From Platanthera guangdongensis (Eukaryota > Streptophyta > Magnoliopsida > Asparagales > Orchidaceae), in NCBI GenBank assembly GCA_039583875.1, contig CM077151.1, positions 122,703,047-122,767,046 on the forward strand: a stretch of 64,000 bases of DNA. Direction: 5' to 3'. Positions 9,429 to 21,690 of the stretch are shown here, piece after piece. Position 1 is the stretch's first letter, and each line of letters begins with the position of its first letter. The position numbers were made by a program, and so were the translations under genes. The notes under the pieces were generated by a model, which worked only from the letters and a program-made list of their open reading frames with translations, did no database searches and was not told the origin of the DNA.

Positions 9429-11034
9429 TTTAGGTCAGACTGAGTTTGAGGGGGAGAAAGCAGATTTTGAGGGGGAGTAAGTTAACAATGAATAGGAGCA
9501 AGTTAACCTTGAGAAGGAGCAAGTAAGTACTATGGGGAGGAGCAAGGGACTCAGGGGGAGCAACCTAGAACTGAATAGGTATTGCCTCCTAGTCCTAAAG
9601 ATAGAGTTGATATAGCTAGTTCCTCAGCATCTGAGGATGAAGAAGCTACAAGAGCTAAGAAGAGGAAGCTAATGGTCTTCAAAAGAAGAAGCCAAAGCTA
9701 CAAGAAGGCATTACAAACTGCAGCTCCACAATCTGCCCCAGCTACAAATTATAGCTCCTTATTAGTCTCTCTACAAGTAAAGCTAGATGAACAAAGGATT
9801 ACCATGGAGAAGTATATGGATGAGACCCACAAAGATCTACAGTTCTCTTTGCCTCAGGATATAAAATCTATAAGATTTGAAGTGAATCAGCATAAGAAGG
9901 AGATGACTGATTGCTTTCACAAAGGAGGAAATGCTGTGGTTTTCCTAGCCACACATCAAGAGAAAATCAAGACTCAAGTTGATGATATAGCTGTAAAGTA
10001 AGGCTATGTCTTAGAGAATCAAATTAGAATGAATGAAAATCTGACAGAATCACATAATGTGATTGTTACAGAACTAAAGAATGCTGCAACTGCTCCAACT
10101 GAGGAAAAGGGTAACGCCAAGGCAAAGTTTGATCAGCAATTACAGGAAGGCCTAGCTGCTGTAAAAACAGCTATTGAGCAATCTCAAAAGACCATTTCTG
10201 GATAGCTGCTGAAGTTAAAGGCATTCTACAAAGATGGTGTTAATTTTCTTGATGAACAAATCAGATTTCAAAAGGATGACCTCCGGGATCATGTTGCTAG
10301 AGAAATCATAAAGGGGGAGAGAGTATTCGTCAAAACTGGCTCAGACCATGCTAAATGGATATCTAATAGCATCAGAGCTACACTTGGATATCCACCCCTC
10401 TGTGATGATGACAATGTGGCTGAGTCTGGTATAAAACCTGCTTACTTAGAAGGGGTTCAAGCTAAAGTTGCTCAAGTTATTTATCCTCCAGCTGATTTTG
10501 AGATGATTCACCAAGAAGTACAGTCTATGTACAACCCTCCAGAAGGTGCTCAAAATGTTATCCTTGAGAAAGTAGACATGCCAGTGTCAGAGGCAGTTTT
10601 GAAACAAAGAGCAAGAAGCTCCATTGTCTAAGAAAAGATTCAGAAAACAGGCAGAGTTGAAGCCTGATTTTGAGCAGTGGAGTCCAACCTCCAGGAACAT
10701 TATATTGACTGCTTGGAAAGTTGTAAATGATAAAACCCATGATAGGGGCAAATGGTACTCTGCACAAGAATGGCAAAAGTATGAAGCAAGGCAAGAAGCC
10801 ATAGTTCAATATAGAAGAAAGGCAATACTTGGGAAGCTAACTCCTAATGCTCAGGAGCCTAGCAAATATTTCCCTTAGCCTTTTCATTATTTTGAAAGGA
10901 AATGAATAAGGGCTGAAGGGCAAAAGAAGAAAGATCTAAAGGGCAAGAAGCCAGCTGATGATACTGATGCTCCAGTACAAGCCAAGGTCCAATCAGGCAA
11001 AGGCATAGTTATCAAGGAGCCAGACCAGCTTTAG
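9429..11034 (+). pseudogene. S1 env-like ORF, second copy, N-terminus deleted
   Basis: Matches 5946-7550 of copy A almost base for base but starts at an LTR junction, so it has no start codon. Premature stops include TAA near 9478, TAG near 9575 and 10203 (CAG in copy A) and TAA at 10000 (CAA in copy A). A small insertion near 10603 shifts the frame. It lacks the TAG that copy A has at 7166, so the two copies decayed separately. Both share the TAG after KYFP (10876), which therefore predates the duplication or is the true end. Confidence 0.88.
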
Positions 11035-11297
11035 ATTAGATTTACTTGAGTTTACAACTTTGTAATCTTTAGTGTTGAAATCTATGTACACTTTTGATTA
11101 AGAAACTTTTGGAAGTTGAAACAAAACAATAATTAATGCTTATTCTGGTTGCATTATTATTCTTTGATGATTGTTTATACATGTTTTGTTTAGAAATTAT
11201 CCTGTCATATAATGTTGTTATACATCATAATGTGTATTTGTTATAAATGGTGTATATCATTGACTAAGGGTTATGACTTCTCCAAATAGGGGGAGAT
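11035..11297 (+). other. S1 3' UTR with polypurine tract before LTR3
   Basis: Same non-coding block as 7551-7814, including TGTATATCATTGACTAAGGG and the tract AAATAGGGGGAGATT. No gene seen. Confidence 0.8.
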
Positions 11298-13026
11298 TGT
11301 TGGGTACATTGGAAAATATGTACCAGATTTGAAGAAGCCTCACCTTACTCAATGATATACATTAAGGTGTATTTGATGTTGTTTTGAGTTTATATGTGCA
11401 GGTTAAGAAAATGCAAGATTGCAGAAAAGTTTCTAAGTCCATGTGTCGACAATAGGAGAAGCTGTGTCGACACTTATGAAGGCCTGTGTCGACACTAGAG
11501 AAAAGCTGTGTCGACACTTGGAGTTAATTGTGTCGACACTTGGAAAGGCTGTGTCAACACCAGAAGAAACTGTATCGACATGCAGAGGCAGTGTCGACAC
11601 ACAGTGAAGCATAGTTGACATCAACTGTGTCGACACATAGAGGCAGTGTCGACACACAGAGAAAGTTTAGTCGACATCAGCTGTGTCGACACCCAGAGGC
11701 TGTGTTGACACACAGAGAAGCTTAGTCGACATCAACTGTGTTGACACCAAGAGCAGTGTCGACACACAGAAGACTTTGTCGACATCAACTGTGTCGACAC
11801 ACAGGAATTGTGTTGACACACTGCAGAGCTTCAACAAAGTAGAAGAGAAGAAGTGTTTGTGTCGACACACAGAATCAGTGTCGACACATTCTACAGAAGG
11901 CTGTGTCGAGAAGCATTTTCAACAATAAAGGAGATGTGTCGACACCACCAAGGCTTATATCGACACTTAGTTCACTTGTGTCGACACTTAGTCTACTTGT
12001 GTCGACACATAATGAAGTTCAGTCTCAAAATTTTGCTGTCAGAGACAGAGTTCAAGAAGTGACTGGATGACTTGACAGCTGCCATTACCAATCGATCTAC
12101 TGCAACTGTCAGAGTTGTCCGAAGTTTGTTAGAAATCGGATCAGCCGGTTACCATGCAGAAAAGAAATGAACTTAGAACTAAAAAAAAGTATACACATAC
12201 AGAAGAAGATTTTCGGAAGAAGATCTAAGAAGAAAGTGGAGAGAGAGAGCTCCATCTACTGAAGTGCAGTTGCTGAACCAGGCTGCTAAGGAGGATTCAG
12301 ATTGTGATCTGAATATCAAGAAAGGAGCAGATTGAAGATCAACTTCACAGGAGTTCAACCATACGGAGTTCAGATTCAAGAAGCTTTGAAGAAAGCTAAG
12401 AGTGGTTGTTCTCTGCGATTAGTTTCATCCAAGAACTGATCAAGAAACCATCCATCCCTTCTCTCTCTATCAGGGTGGTAGTTAATTACAAACTTAAATA
12501 AATTTTCTGTAGGATCTTTATAGATCTGAGCTATAAGCCTAATTTATATAGGCTGAGTGTAGGAGTGTATTTTCTCTGAGTGGTAGGCCTTGCTGAAGGC
12601 TGAGGTAGGGCTGTGAGCCAGAGTTTTAGGAGATTGCTATCTCTGAGGTGTAGGCCTTGTTGCTGGCTGAGGAAGGGCTGTGTGCCTGAGCTGTAGGAGT
12701 GTGGACTCACTCTGAGTTGTAGGAACCTTGATTGGGTTCTGAGCTGTAAGATCTGCGGATCTGAGGTGAAGAGACGAAGTTAGGCCGAATCTAGCACACT
12801 GCTAGATAGGCGAAGGGGGAAAGTGGATGTACCCAATACTTGGGGAACCACTATAAATCCTGTGCACTCTGTGATTGGATATATTTCTGTGATGTGTTTG
12901 CTGTGTTTATAGTATAACTAACAGAAAACTAGAGTTTATTATCTGCCTTAGAATAAAAAGGATTTGAACCTATTCACCCCCCCCCCCCTCTAGGTGTATT
13001 AGGTTATCTTGAAACCAATTATTTCA
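11298..13026 (+). mobile_element. S1 LTR copy 3 (complete ends, TATA box deleted)
   Basis: 1729 bp from TGTTGGG to TTATTTCA. It has the AAGTCCA lead-in, palindrome array 11445-12005, and hairpin string at about 12508-12765. Against LTR4 it lacks 32 bp after position 12156, exactly the segment holding the TATA box. A C10 run sits near 12977. As 5' LTR of copy B it should drive gag-pol, but without the TATA box it is probably silent. The preceding five bases (GAGAT) do not match those after LTR4, so copy B is not a simple insertion. Confidence 0.92.
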
Positions 13027-13028
13027 AG

Positions 13029-13040
13029 TGGTATCAAAGC
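13029..13040 (+). other. Primer-binding site, S1 copy B
   Basis: TGGTATCAAAGC two bases after the LTR end, identical to copy A; tRNA-iMet type. Confidence 0.85.
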
Positions 13041-13106
13041 GAGGTTACTCAAAGAAGGACGTAACAGTCTGAGTTAGATCCATAAGGTAGATTCAAGATC
13101 AAGAAA

Positions 13107-15145
13107 ATGGGTTCAGGAGAAAATCATAAGGAACTAGGTTCTATGAAATTACCCATATGCAGGAAGGAGATATTTGGTATATGGAAAGAAAGGGTCAGGC
13201 TGTTTATGGAGGCTTCTGATCCAAGGATCTACATTATAGTAAAGGATGGTACTTATATTCCAATGAAGTTGTCAGTTCTAGATGCAAACCAAAGAATTCC
13301 CAAAGATTTTTCAGAGATGACTAAGGATGAGATCATCCTGGCAACTATGGATAAAAGAGCCCAGAATATCATAGTAAGTGCCATAGATGATTCAATCTTT
13401 CAAAATTTGATTCACTGCAAGACCTTCAAAAAAATGTGGGATCCTTTAATAGTCTACCTGGAGGGTTCTGAAGAAGTCAGACAAGATAGAAAGTCTATGC
13501 TGAACCAGGAATATGAGAGTTTCAGACAAGGAAAGTCTGATAGTATAACTGAGTGTTATAAAAAGTTCTATAGAATAGTAAATGAGCTGATGTCCTATGG
13601 AAGAATCTTCAGTACATATGAACTGAATGATAAATTCCTAAGATCCTTGACAAAGGATTGGGACACTAAGATTTGTGCCATTAGGGAAGTGGTCAAACTT
13701 GCAGATATCTCTCCTCCAACTTTGTTTGGAAAATTGCTGTCATATGAGATGCAGCTGATGGCTAGGAAAGAGGAAGAGAAAAGTGCAAAAGGGGAGCATA
13801 GTGAAAAGTCTGTGGCTTTCAAGGTTGAAGCCACTAGGAAGAATAGGAGGATGTCTCCATCACCTCCTAAGATAGTTGCTGAAATTGCTTCAGATAATTC
13901 AGACAACCAAAGTTCAGAAAGCAGTGACTCAGATAAAGACTTTGCTGCTTTCACAAGACAGTTTCATAGATTCCTGAAGAAGAAGCAGTGGAAGTCTAAG
14001 CCCTCTACATCTCATCCTAAGGATGACTATTATCAAAAGAGGAAGTCATCCAGGAAGGACAGGAGCAGGTCTAAGCCAAGCAAATCTACAAAATCAAAGG
14101 TAGTTTGCTACTGCTGTAATAGGCCTGGACATGTTGTGGCTAAGTGTCCAGACAAAAGAAAAGAGTCTGCTGATAAAAAGAAGATTCAACACCAGAGCTA
14201 GAAGGAGAAATCCTTTGTTGCTAAGAAGGAGAAGAGCTTGACAGACCAATCATCTTCAGAGTCAGAATCTGAAGCGGAGGCATACATTGGTCTATATGCA
14301 GCAGATGAAGAAGATGAGTTTCTGCATGTGCTGAACTCTATCTATGAACTAGAAGACCATCAGTGCAAGGGACTGATGGCTATGTCAGAAGAAGACAAGT
14401 TCCAGGATCAGCCTGGTCCTAGTAAGGTACAATGTTTTTCTAGAAATTCAGATTGTAGTACTGGGTCAGAGTCAGCAACATCTGCATCAAGTGATGTGGA
14501 TGGGTCTAAGTCTGAAGGTGATATTCATCAACTGATAGATGAATATGGGGACTTGTTGCAGGCACTAAAGAAAAGCAAAAACCTGGCCAAAACTCAGGCT
14601 AAGGAAATTGCAGTTCTTAAGATGGCTGCTTCTGATTCAGAGAAGTTGCTGGATCAGAAGTTGAATGAGATAGCCAGACTGAAAAACATTACTGTTATTC
14701 AGATGGGTACTATCATATTTAAAAATGATCAGATTAAAAGTCTGGAGAATAGACTTCAGAAAGAAAAGGAGATTGTAGCTAGTTTTTCTAAACCAAAATC
14801 TGTATTATCCTTGATTGATGAGTTTGTGTCTCAAAAGGGTAAGGATGGATTAGGGTTTAAGAAAACTGCATGGACTGCTAAGTTCAATTCTAGAGGCAAA
14901 GCTCCAGCACAAAATAACAGACCTACTGCAAATATTACAACTAAGAATGTACCTAAACAAAGGTATAATAAGTTTGAGTGCTGGTGCTGTGGCAAGATAT
15001 GCCACTTTGCCTTAGACTGTTGGCACAATATCAGGTCAAGGAGAGTAGCAGTTTGCATGTTAGAAAAGCTACAAGCAGATTTGTTAAAGTTCAGACTAAC
15101 TTGCACCAAGGACCCAAATGTAATTTGGGTTCTCAGGTTAAGTAA
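13107..15145 (+). pseudogene. gag: S1 copy B gag with two zinc knuckles
   Basis: Start ATG at 13107, 67 bp after the primer site. Residues about 30-190 form the UBN2-type capsid domain. A Ser-rich acidic linker follows, then a basic stretch and the first knuckle CYCCNRPGHVVAKC (14106-14147). TAG at 14199 replaces CAG of copy A; the same frame reopens with an acidic SSSESESEAEAY region and a coiled-coil-like segment (about 14520-14800). A second knuckle, CWCCGKICHFALDC, starts at 14979. A frameshift near 15054 is inferred because the downstream frame that ends at TAA 15143 is the one continuous with protease. Function: virus-like particle and RNA packaging. Not expressible intact. Confidence 0.9.
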
Positions 15146-16840
15146 TTTGTGTTGCAGGTGAATCCAAGTTGTCATGGCCCTATATGGTACTTGGACAGTG
15201 GATGTTCCAGGCACATGACTGGAACAAGGGGATTGCTGAAGGACTACTCACCTATGCTGAATGGCCCTAAAGTAATGTTTGGTGGTTCTGAAAAGGGAGT
15301 CATCAAAGGTTTTGGTAACATTTCTAATAACTCAGTTACAATCACTCAAGTGGCCTATGTAAAGGGTTTGAAATACAACCTAATTAGCATAAGTCAGCTG
15401 AGTGATTTAGGTTATGACATTTCATTTATCAAGAATGGTTGTCATATCAAAAGGTCAAGTGATCAAAAGGTCATATTGACAGGATATAGAAAAAGAAATG
15501 TGTACTGTCTTAACTTTGTGTGTGAGAACAATGTTTCTCCTATTTGTCTTGTAGCTGATGAGAGAGCCTCTCATTGTGTTAAATGGCACAAGAGGCTGGA
15601 CCATCTTAACTACAAGACTATTGACCAACTCTTTAGCAAAGAGTTAGTGAGGAATGGTCCTCAAGTTAAGTGTATAAAGGATGGGATATGCTCAGCTTGT
15701 CAAAAAGGCAAGCAGACCAAATCCTCCTTTCATAGCCTTGAAAACAAGGATTTAGTGAGGTTTCTATACCTCTTGCATATGGATCTATTTGGTCCTATGC
15801 CAGTTCATAGTCTAGGTAGGAAGGTCTACACTTTTGTGGTGGTAGATGACTATTCTAGATATTCATAGGTGTTTTTTCTGAGACAAAAATCTGAAACCCT
15901 AAGTGTTTTATATAGTTTTGTCAAACAAATTCAGAATGAGCTGGACAGTACAGTGGTCAAAATCTGAAGTGACCATGACACTGAATTTCAATATGAGAGT
16001 ATGACAAGACTGTGTGAAGAATTTGGGATTTTTCAAGAATTCTCCTCACCTAGAACACCACAACAATATGACATTGCTGAAAGGAAGAATAGAACACTAA
16101 TTGAGGCTGGTAGAACTCTATTGAGTGACACTTCTCTCCCAGAATATTTCTGGGCTGAGGAAGTAAACACTTCATATCATGTGATCGATAGAGCTTCTAT
16201 CACCAAAAGCCACAAAAAGACACCCCATGAAATTATGAAAGGAAGAAAACCAAACTTATCCTATTTTAGGATCTTTGGTTGCAAGTGTTATGTCCTTAAC
16301 AACGACAAGTCTTATCTAACTATGTTTGCTGTCAAATCCCAAGATGGGATATTTGTTGGGTACAACAACAATAATAAGGCTTATAGGGTCTACAACTTGA
16401 TTACTCAAGTTGTAGAAGAGTTTGTACATGTTGTCTTTGATGAAACAAGACTTATTAACAGTGAGTTGCCAAGTAGTTCTTGCAGTTCTATAGGTATAAA
16501 TGAGAGAATGGAAAAGCTTACTATTACAGAAGATTCAACTGCAAATCAGGAAGTGGAAAATGGTGGCTGCTTTCCAGGGGGAGTACAAGACTCTCCAGAT
16601 GCTGATGAAAACCAAGAGGTGCAGCATAATGAAGAGACTGGAGGTGTTCAACCTGAATATAGACTACCTCCAGCTATTAGACACTTAAAGGATCATCCAG
16701 CAAATCAGATAATTGGTGATCCAAGACAAGGAGTACAAACAAGGAGTAGGAATCTGAACACAGTTCTTTGCTCTAGCTTCTTATCTCAAGTGGAACCCAA
16801 GAAATTTGAAGAAGCTGTTCTAGACCCACATTGGATTGAT
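15146..16840 (+). pseudogene. pol: S1 copy B protease and integrase
   Basis: Copia order protease then integrase. The protease motif WYLDSGCSRHMTG (15185-15223) keeps the catalytic DSG. The pre-integrase zinc domain has WHKRLDHLN and CSACQKGK. Integrase D,D35E: first Asp in HMDLFG (15782-15784), second in SDHDTEF (15971-15973), and Glu in AERKNRTL 35 residues later, all present. TAG at 15866 (a Trp codon in the family) and TGA at 15965 (Arg in the family) break it. From 16001 the frame is open through the integrase C-terminal region ([16 protein letters not shown]). The stretch 16440-16800 is a variable linker to RT. Confidence 0.92.
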
Positions 16841-18319
16841 ACCATGCAAGAGGAGCTGAATCAGTTCAGAAGGTGCAAGGTCTGGAAGTTCGTTCCTAAA
16901 CCAAAAGACCACAACATCATTGGAACAAAGTGGATCTTTAGGAACAAACTGGATGAAAGTGGGATCATTGTGAAGAACAAAGCAAGACTTGTTGCAAAAG
17001 GATACAGGCAGGAAGAGGGTATTGACCTTGATCAAACCTTTGCCCCAGTAGCTAGACTGGAAGCAATTATTTTGTTCCTTGTATATGCAGCATATCAAGG
17101 CTTCAAGGTATTTCAAATGGATGTAAAATCAGCATTCCTAAATGGAAATCTAAAAGAAGAAGTCTATGTAGAGCAGCCCTCAGGTTTTGTTGATTCTCTC
17201 AAACCTGATTATGTTTATAGACTTAGGAAAGCTTTGTATGGGTTAAAGCATGCCCCAAGGGCATGGTATGAAACCCTGTCTACTTTCCTCATTGAGAATA
17301 AATTCTCATGGGGGAAAATAGATAAGACTCTATTCCTTAGGGAATTCAAAGAAAAAACAATCCTAGTCCAAATATATGTTGATGATATAATATTTGGGTC
17401 TACTGAAAGTAACCTTTGTAGAAAGTTTGCAAAACTTATGCAAGGGAAATTTGAAATGATCAGTATGAGAGAACTTATGTTCTTCTTGGGTCTCCAAGTA
17501 AGACAGACTGAAGATGGATTATCCATATCCCAGTCTAAGTTCACCCAGGAGTTAAATAAGAAGTATGGTATGGAATCATCCACTACCATGAGAACTCCAA
17601 TGGGGACAAGTGTGTCTCTAAGCAAAGATGATACAGGGAAATCTGTAGATGCAACTGTATATAGAGGGATAGTTGGCTCCCTCCTATATCTGACTGCTAG
17701 TAGACCAGATATCATGTATGCTACATGTGTCTGTGCTAGGTACCAATCCTGCCCTAAAGAATCTCACCTTACTGCAGTCAAAAGGATCTTGAGATATCTT
17801 AAGGGCACACCTAATCTAGGACTTTGGTACCCTAGAAATGAAGATTTTCTACTGACAGGATATTCAGATGCAGACTTTGCAGGTTCCAAAGAAGATAGAA
17901 AAAGCACTACAGGCAGCTGTCAATTTCTAGGAGGAAGATTGGTGTCTTGGAGCAGTAAGAAGCAGACTAGTGTGGCAATTTCCATAGCTGAGTCTGAATA
18001 TATGGCAGCAGGAAGTTGTTGTGCACAGCTGTTGTAGATTCAGCACCAGCTAAAAGACTTTGGTATTTAGTTAAGTAGAACACCTTTGCTTTGTAATTCT
18101 ACAAGTGCTATTTCTATTGTTAATAATCCCGTTTCACATAGTAGGACTAAGCATATAGAAATTAGATACCATTTTCTTAGAGAACATGTAGAGAAAGAGG
18201 ACCTCTCACTAGAATTTGTCAAAACAGATTATCAAATTGCAGATATGTTTACTAAGCCTCTAGATGAAACTAAATTCAATAAGTTTAAAATTGAATTAAG
18301 AATGTTGAACATAGATTAG
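16841..18319 (+). pseudogene. pol: S1 copy B reverse transcriptase-RNase H
   Basis: RT is open in frame with integrase from 16001 to 18037. Catalytic residues are present: Asp in [11 protein letters not shown] (17120-17122) and YVDD (17375-17386). RNase H shows SDADFAG, AESEY, and LLCNSTSAI, where copy A has LLCDSTSAI, so one catalytic Asp has become Asn. TAG at 18035 (Trp in copy A) and TAG near 18067 (Gln in copy A) interrupt it. The family end MLNID then TAG is at 18319, four bases before the G1 insertion. Of the S1 copies this is the best-preserved polymerase. Confidence 0.93.
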
Positions 18320-18322
18320 TTT

Positions 18323-20827
18323 TGTAACAACCCAAATTTCTCAAACAGGAAATTTTTGGGTGACACGGCCTGGGACACGGGCGTGTCCCAGGGCGTGTCA
18401 AGCTGGGGTCGACGAGTTTGCCGCGAAGTCGACGAAATTTGGAGTCGACAGTCGTTGAACACCGGACACGGCCTGCGACACGGGCGTGTCGCAGGGCGTG
18501 TCGAGGCCGTGTCGACTATCGGCCTTTGTGTCGACGATTTTTCGCTCGACGATGTGTCGAGAGGGGGCACACGGCCCAGGACACGGGAGTGTCGCAGGCC
18601 ATATCGTCGAGTGTCGAGATGTCGAGGTCGTCGAGTGTCGAGATGGAGGCGTCGAGTGTCGAGAAGTTGCACACGGCCTGTGACACGGGCGTGTCACAGG
18701 GCGTGTCAATTTGAGTCGACGAACTCAGCCCGACGAAGGATTACGACAGGGCGTGTCTTCGTACCGTGTCTGGGCACATGGCCTGGGACACGGGCGTGTC
18801 ACAGGCTGTGTGAAGTCTCGGGATGTTTTGAGATTATTTTTGCCCAGACACACGGCCACAGACACGGGCGTGTCTGAAGGTGTGTGGGGTGACACGACCC
18901 ATGACACGGGCGTGTTCGAAGGAGTGTTGGGTGACACGGCCCATGACACGGGCGTGTTCCGTGGGCGTGTCACTGGTCTGGATAGGTCGGTTGACCACCG
19001 CTTGAGGCACACGGCCTGGGACACGGGCGTGTCACAGGCTTTGTCAGGTCAAAATCAGTGTTTTTAGCAAAATCGTGGCCGTCCATTCCTTCAGCCTGGA
19101 TCCAAAGGCTGAGCTTCTTTCCTCTTTTCCTAAAGGCCGAAATCTGAGAATCTATTCTCATTTTACTTAGCCTTTATCTTTCTTCAAGTTAAGAGAGAAA
19201 GGAGAGGAAGAAGAAGGAAGAAGGGGAAGGGCTGTTGCTGGTGGTGGTGCGGTTTACCGAAAAGAGATCCGAAGCCGGCGTTGCGGAGGAAACGCTCTTA
19301 CGAGTCTTTCTGGCAAGCTTTGAGGTCATGGTACCGAAGCGGTCGTCAAGGGTAACGACTTTTCTTCCTAGCCATGTGAAGGCTTATTTTTAGCATATCT
19401 TTGTGATTCCCCCACTAAGAGGTGGCTGATTTTGGGAGTCGTTTGGGTGATTCATGAAATCCCCTTTATTGGCATATAGATCTGGAAATGAAGTACGGAA
19501 TAGGCATACTGTGTGAAGCCCATCTGGACAGGTTGGTCTGGATTGTTGATGTTGCATACGAACCGGAGAAGACTCCGTGATAAACGTGTAGTTTAAGGAG
19601 TTAATGGGTTATGCCTACAAAAAGGAGTAGCAGGAAGTACTTGTGTGGTAGCCCAGGAAAATAGTCGTGGTATGTTTTGGGTCCAACCTGTGAATGAGGC
19701 ACAGGAAGTACTGGCATGATAGCTAGGAAAGACCCCTGACATTTGTGATTTTGCGTTATCCACCTGTGAAGAGAGTAACATGAAGTACTGGGATGCCCAG
19801 GAAAGACCCGCTATTGTGATAAGAAAGTGGGTATAGAGAAATACCCTGGCTGTGTGCCAAGAATAGGATTGGTGAGACCGACCCGCGCCTTTGATATAGC
19901 CATGAGTACGCTGTACTCGGAGAAGGCAAGGCGATTCGAGCAAAGGGGGGTGGAGGATCCGACCTGCGCTATGTCCGTCCGACGTGAGACAAAAAGGTGC
20001 GGTCTGTTGGAGTGCATAGTAAGAGTCTTCGGCCTGCGAGCCATGACACAATGGGGGGCTACGGGCCATCCCGGTGTAGGAAGACTATAAAACTCCGACT
20101 GCATGCCATGGAGTAAATGCTCAAGAGATTTACCGTTGGGTGGTGACCCTGATACGGTGGTGGGCAAGAGCTTTGCCAGAACACCAAGAATGTGCCCTGA
20201 GTGCACGGACCATTGGGCCGGGTGGCGAACGGTTGTGATGGCTTGTGTGCGTGAAAGCACATTTTGATGAGATATATTGCCATACTGTGATATGATATGC
20301 CTGCAGGGAAGATTACCGCTGCCCCGAGATAAGGTGTAGGGTCGTTATAATTTGGTCAGCTGAACGCTGACTGTTGCTTTTGTTTACCACCGTTGGTGGA
20401 TTGTTCATGGACAGGTGCTGGAGAGCCAAGCGGGACGTATAAAGGCTGATGTTCATGTTGCTGCTGCTGCTACTGCTGCTAGCCCTCGAAGGCTATATGT
20501 GTTGTTTTTGTGTGTTTTCTTTTCATGTGGCCGGCCTGCGCGCCAATCTGTTTAGGCCACTATTTGACAGCCATGTAAGGCCATAAGGCCAACTCTTTTT
20601 ACTTGTTGTAAGACATTCCTATATCGTATAAAATGTGGAGTTTTATCTTTGGGCATTCATGAGGAGTTCAAGTTGTAGTCTAGGCTTTCGCTAGAATGCT
20701 TTGTGATAGGTACGATTGCGCTACTCTGGTATCATCCTGTACATTCACCGCCTGTTTTGTGATATATACTATGGGGCCCCGACCGGACCTTCTAGAATAT
20801 ATCATATGAACGGATGGGGTTGTTACA
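18323..20827 (+). mobile_element. G1 Gypsy LTR inserted in S1 copy B
   Basis: 2505 bp with perfect 11-bp ends, TGTAACAACCC and GGGTTGTTACA, as in Tekay/Del-type chromovirus LTRs. Order: palindrome array (18361-19060), purine-rich AGAGAGAAAGGAGAGG leader near 19191, U5-like sequence with repeated AGGAAGTAC and CCCAGGAAA units (19620-19810), then the end. TTTTTGGTATCGGTTGCC follows, a weak primer-site candidate, and then a Gypsy gag. It interrupts S1 directly after the RNase H stop. No 3' LTR or target duplication is found, so the insertion was later rearranged. Frames at 19593-20283 inside it look accidental. Confidence 0.85.
18361..19060. repeat. GACACGGGCGTGTC palindrome array in G1 LTR
   Basis: About eight inverted-repeat units built on GACACGGGCGTGTC, often extended to CCTGGGACACGGG/CGTGTCCCAGG. 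They lie near 18375, 18477, 18680, 18785, 18860, 18905, 18950 and 19020. Between them lie GTCGAC and GTGTCGA cores like those of S1 (18410-18660). Spacing is irregular (40-200 bp). Position at the start of the LTR suggests a U3 element. Confidence 0.85.
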
Positions 20828-21047
20828 TTTTTGGTATCGGTTGCCTTGGTCTTTCCCTCTCGAAGTCGTGGCCGCCTTCTTTTGTGGGGTGGCGAGCACG
20901 TGTTTGTGCAAACCAAAGTCTACGAATGAACTCCTGAATGTCCATGATAGGAATGCAAAATTGAGGTTTTTGAGGAACCTGTGTGTTCTTATTTTGTGTT
21001 GTTTGCTTGGGTACGACCGCTAATGTGTGTGTCTTGTCCACCTTTAG

Positions 21048-21690
21048 GTGACCCGAAGTGGAGCTGGGTTGTCTGAGCCCCAGCATTCTGATGAAAGTAC
21101 GGCACCAGCCGCGGTGCCTACACCTCCACCGTCTGTGGAACATGTGCGTTTAGTTGCGGAGGCTTTATTTACCATGATCCAAGGCCAGCCACTTTGGCAG
21201 GAACAAGCGGCTGTGAGGCCAGAACTGGTGGCGGCAAGCCCTGAACCTGTAGTGGATGTGGCTCCTCGAGCAGCTGAGAAGCAGCTAATGCGGTTTATGA
21301 GTTTCCATCCGCCTATGTTTTCGGGAGAGGGAACTCCGACCAAGGCTGAGGATTGGCTATCGCGCGTCAAGCGAGTGATGACGGCGATTGGAACGGCGGA
21401 GTATCAGAAAGTTACCTTAGTTACCTTCTTGCTTGAATGAGAAGCTCGATTATGGTGGGATGAGATGGAGTTGCATCACTTGGCGGGTCGTCCTTTAACT
21501 CAAGTAACCATGGAAGAATTCTCTCGGCTCTTCCTAGCGAAGCACCTTCCGGCGGCTCAACGGATAGCTATGGTAAATGAATTCCAAAGGTTAACACAAG
21601 GCGATGGCAGTGTTGACGCATACCTGCATGAAGTTACTCGCTTGGGGCGGTATGCGGGTTCTATATTTGCTGATGAGCAGAGGAAGACCA
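21048..21690 (+). pseudogene. gag: G1 Gypsy gag, N-terminal part
   Basis: Gypsy capsid domain: FHPPMFSGEGTP, AEDWLSRVKRVMTAIG, FLLE-stop-EARLWWDEM, FSRLFLAKHLPAAQR and MVNEFQRLTQGDGSVDAYLHEVTRLGRYA. One in-frame TGA at 21438-21440 splits it. The plus-strand gag stops near 21690, and the following kilobase carries the rest of gag and the protease on the opposite strand. Lies 220 bp after the G1 LTR, as expected for gag of that element. Confidence 0.88.

Noticed and set aside
15120..15190. Programmed -1 frameshift between gag and pol in copy B
   Set aside because: The gag frame that continues into pol is recovered by one indel near 15054, and a gag stop (TAA 15143) then lies in the pol frame; the S4 frame relation differs.
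19593..20283. Minus- and plus-strand open frames of 74-158 residues
   Set aside because: Inside the non-coding U5-like part of the G1 LTR, with no domain.
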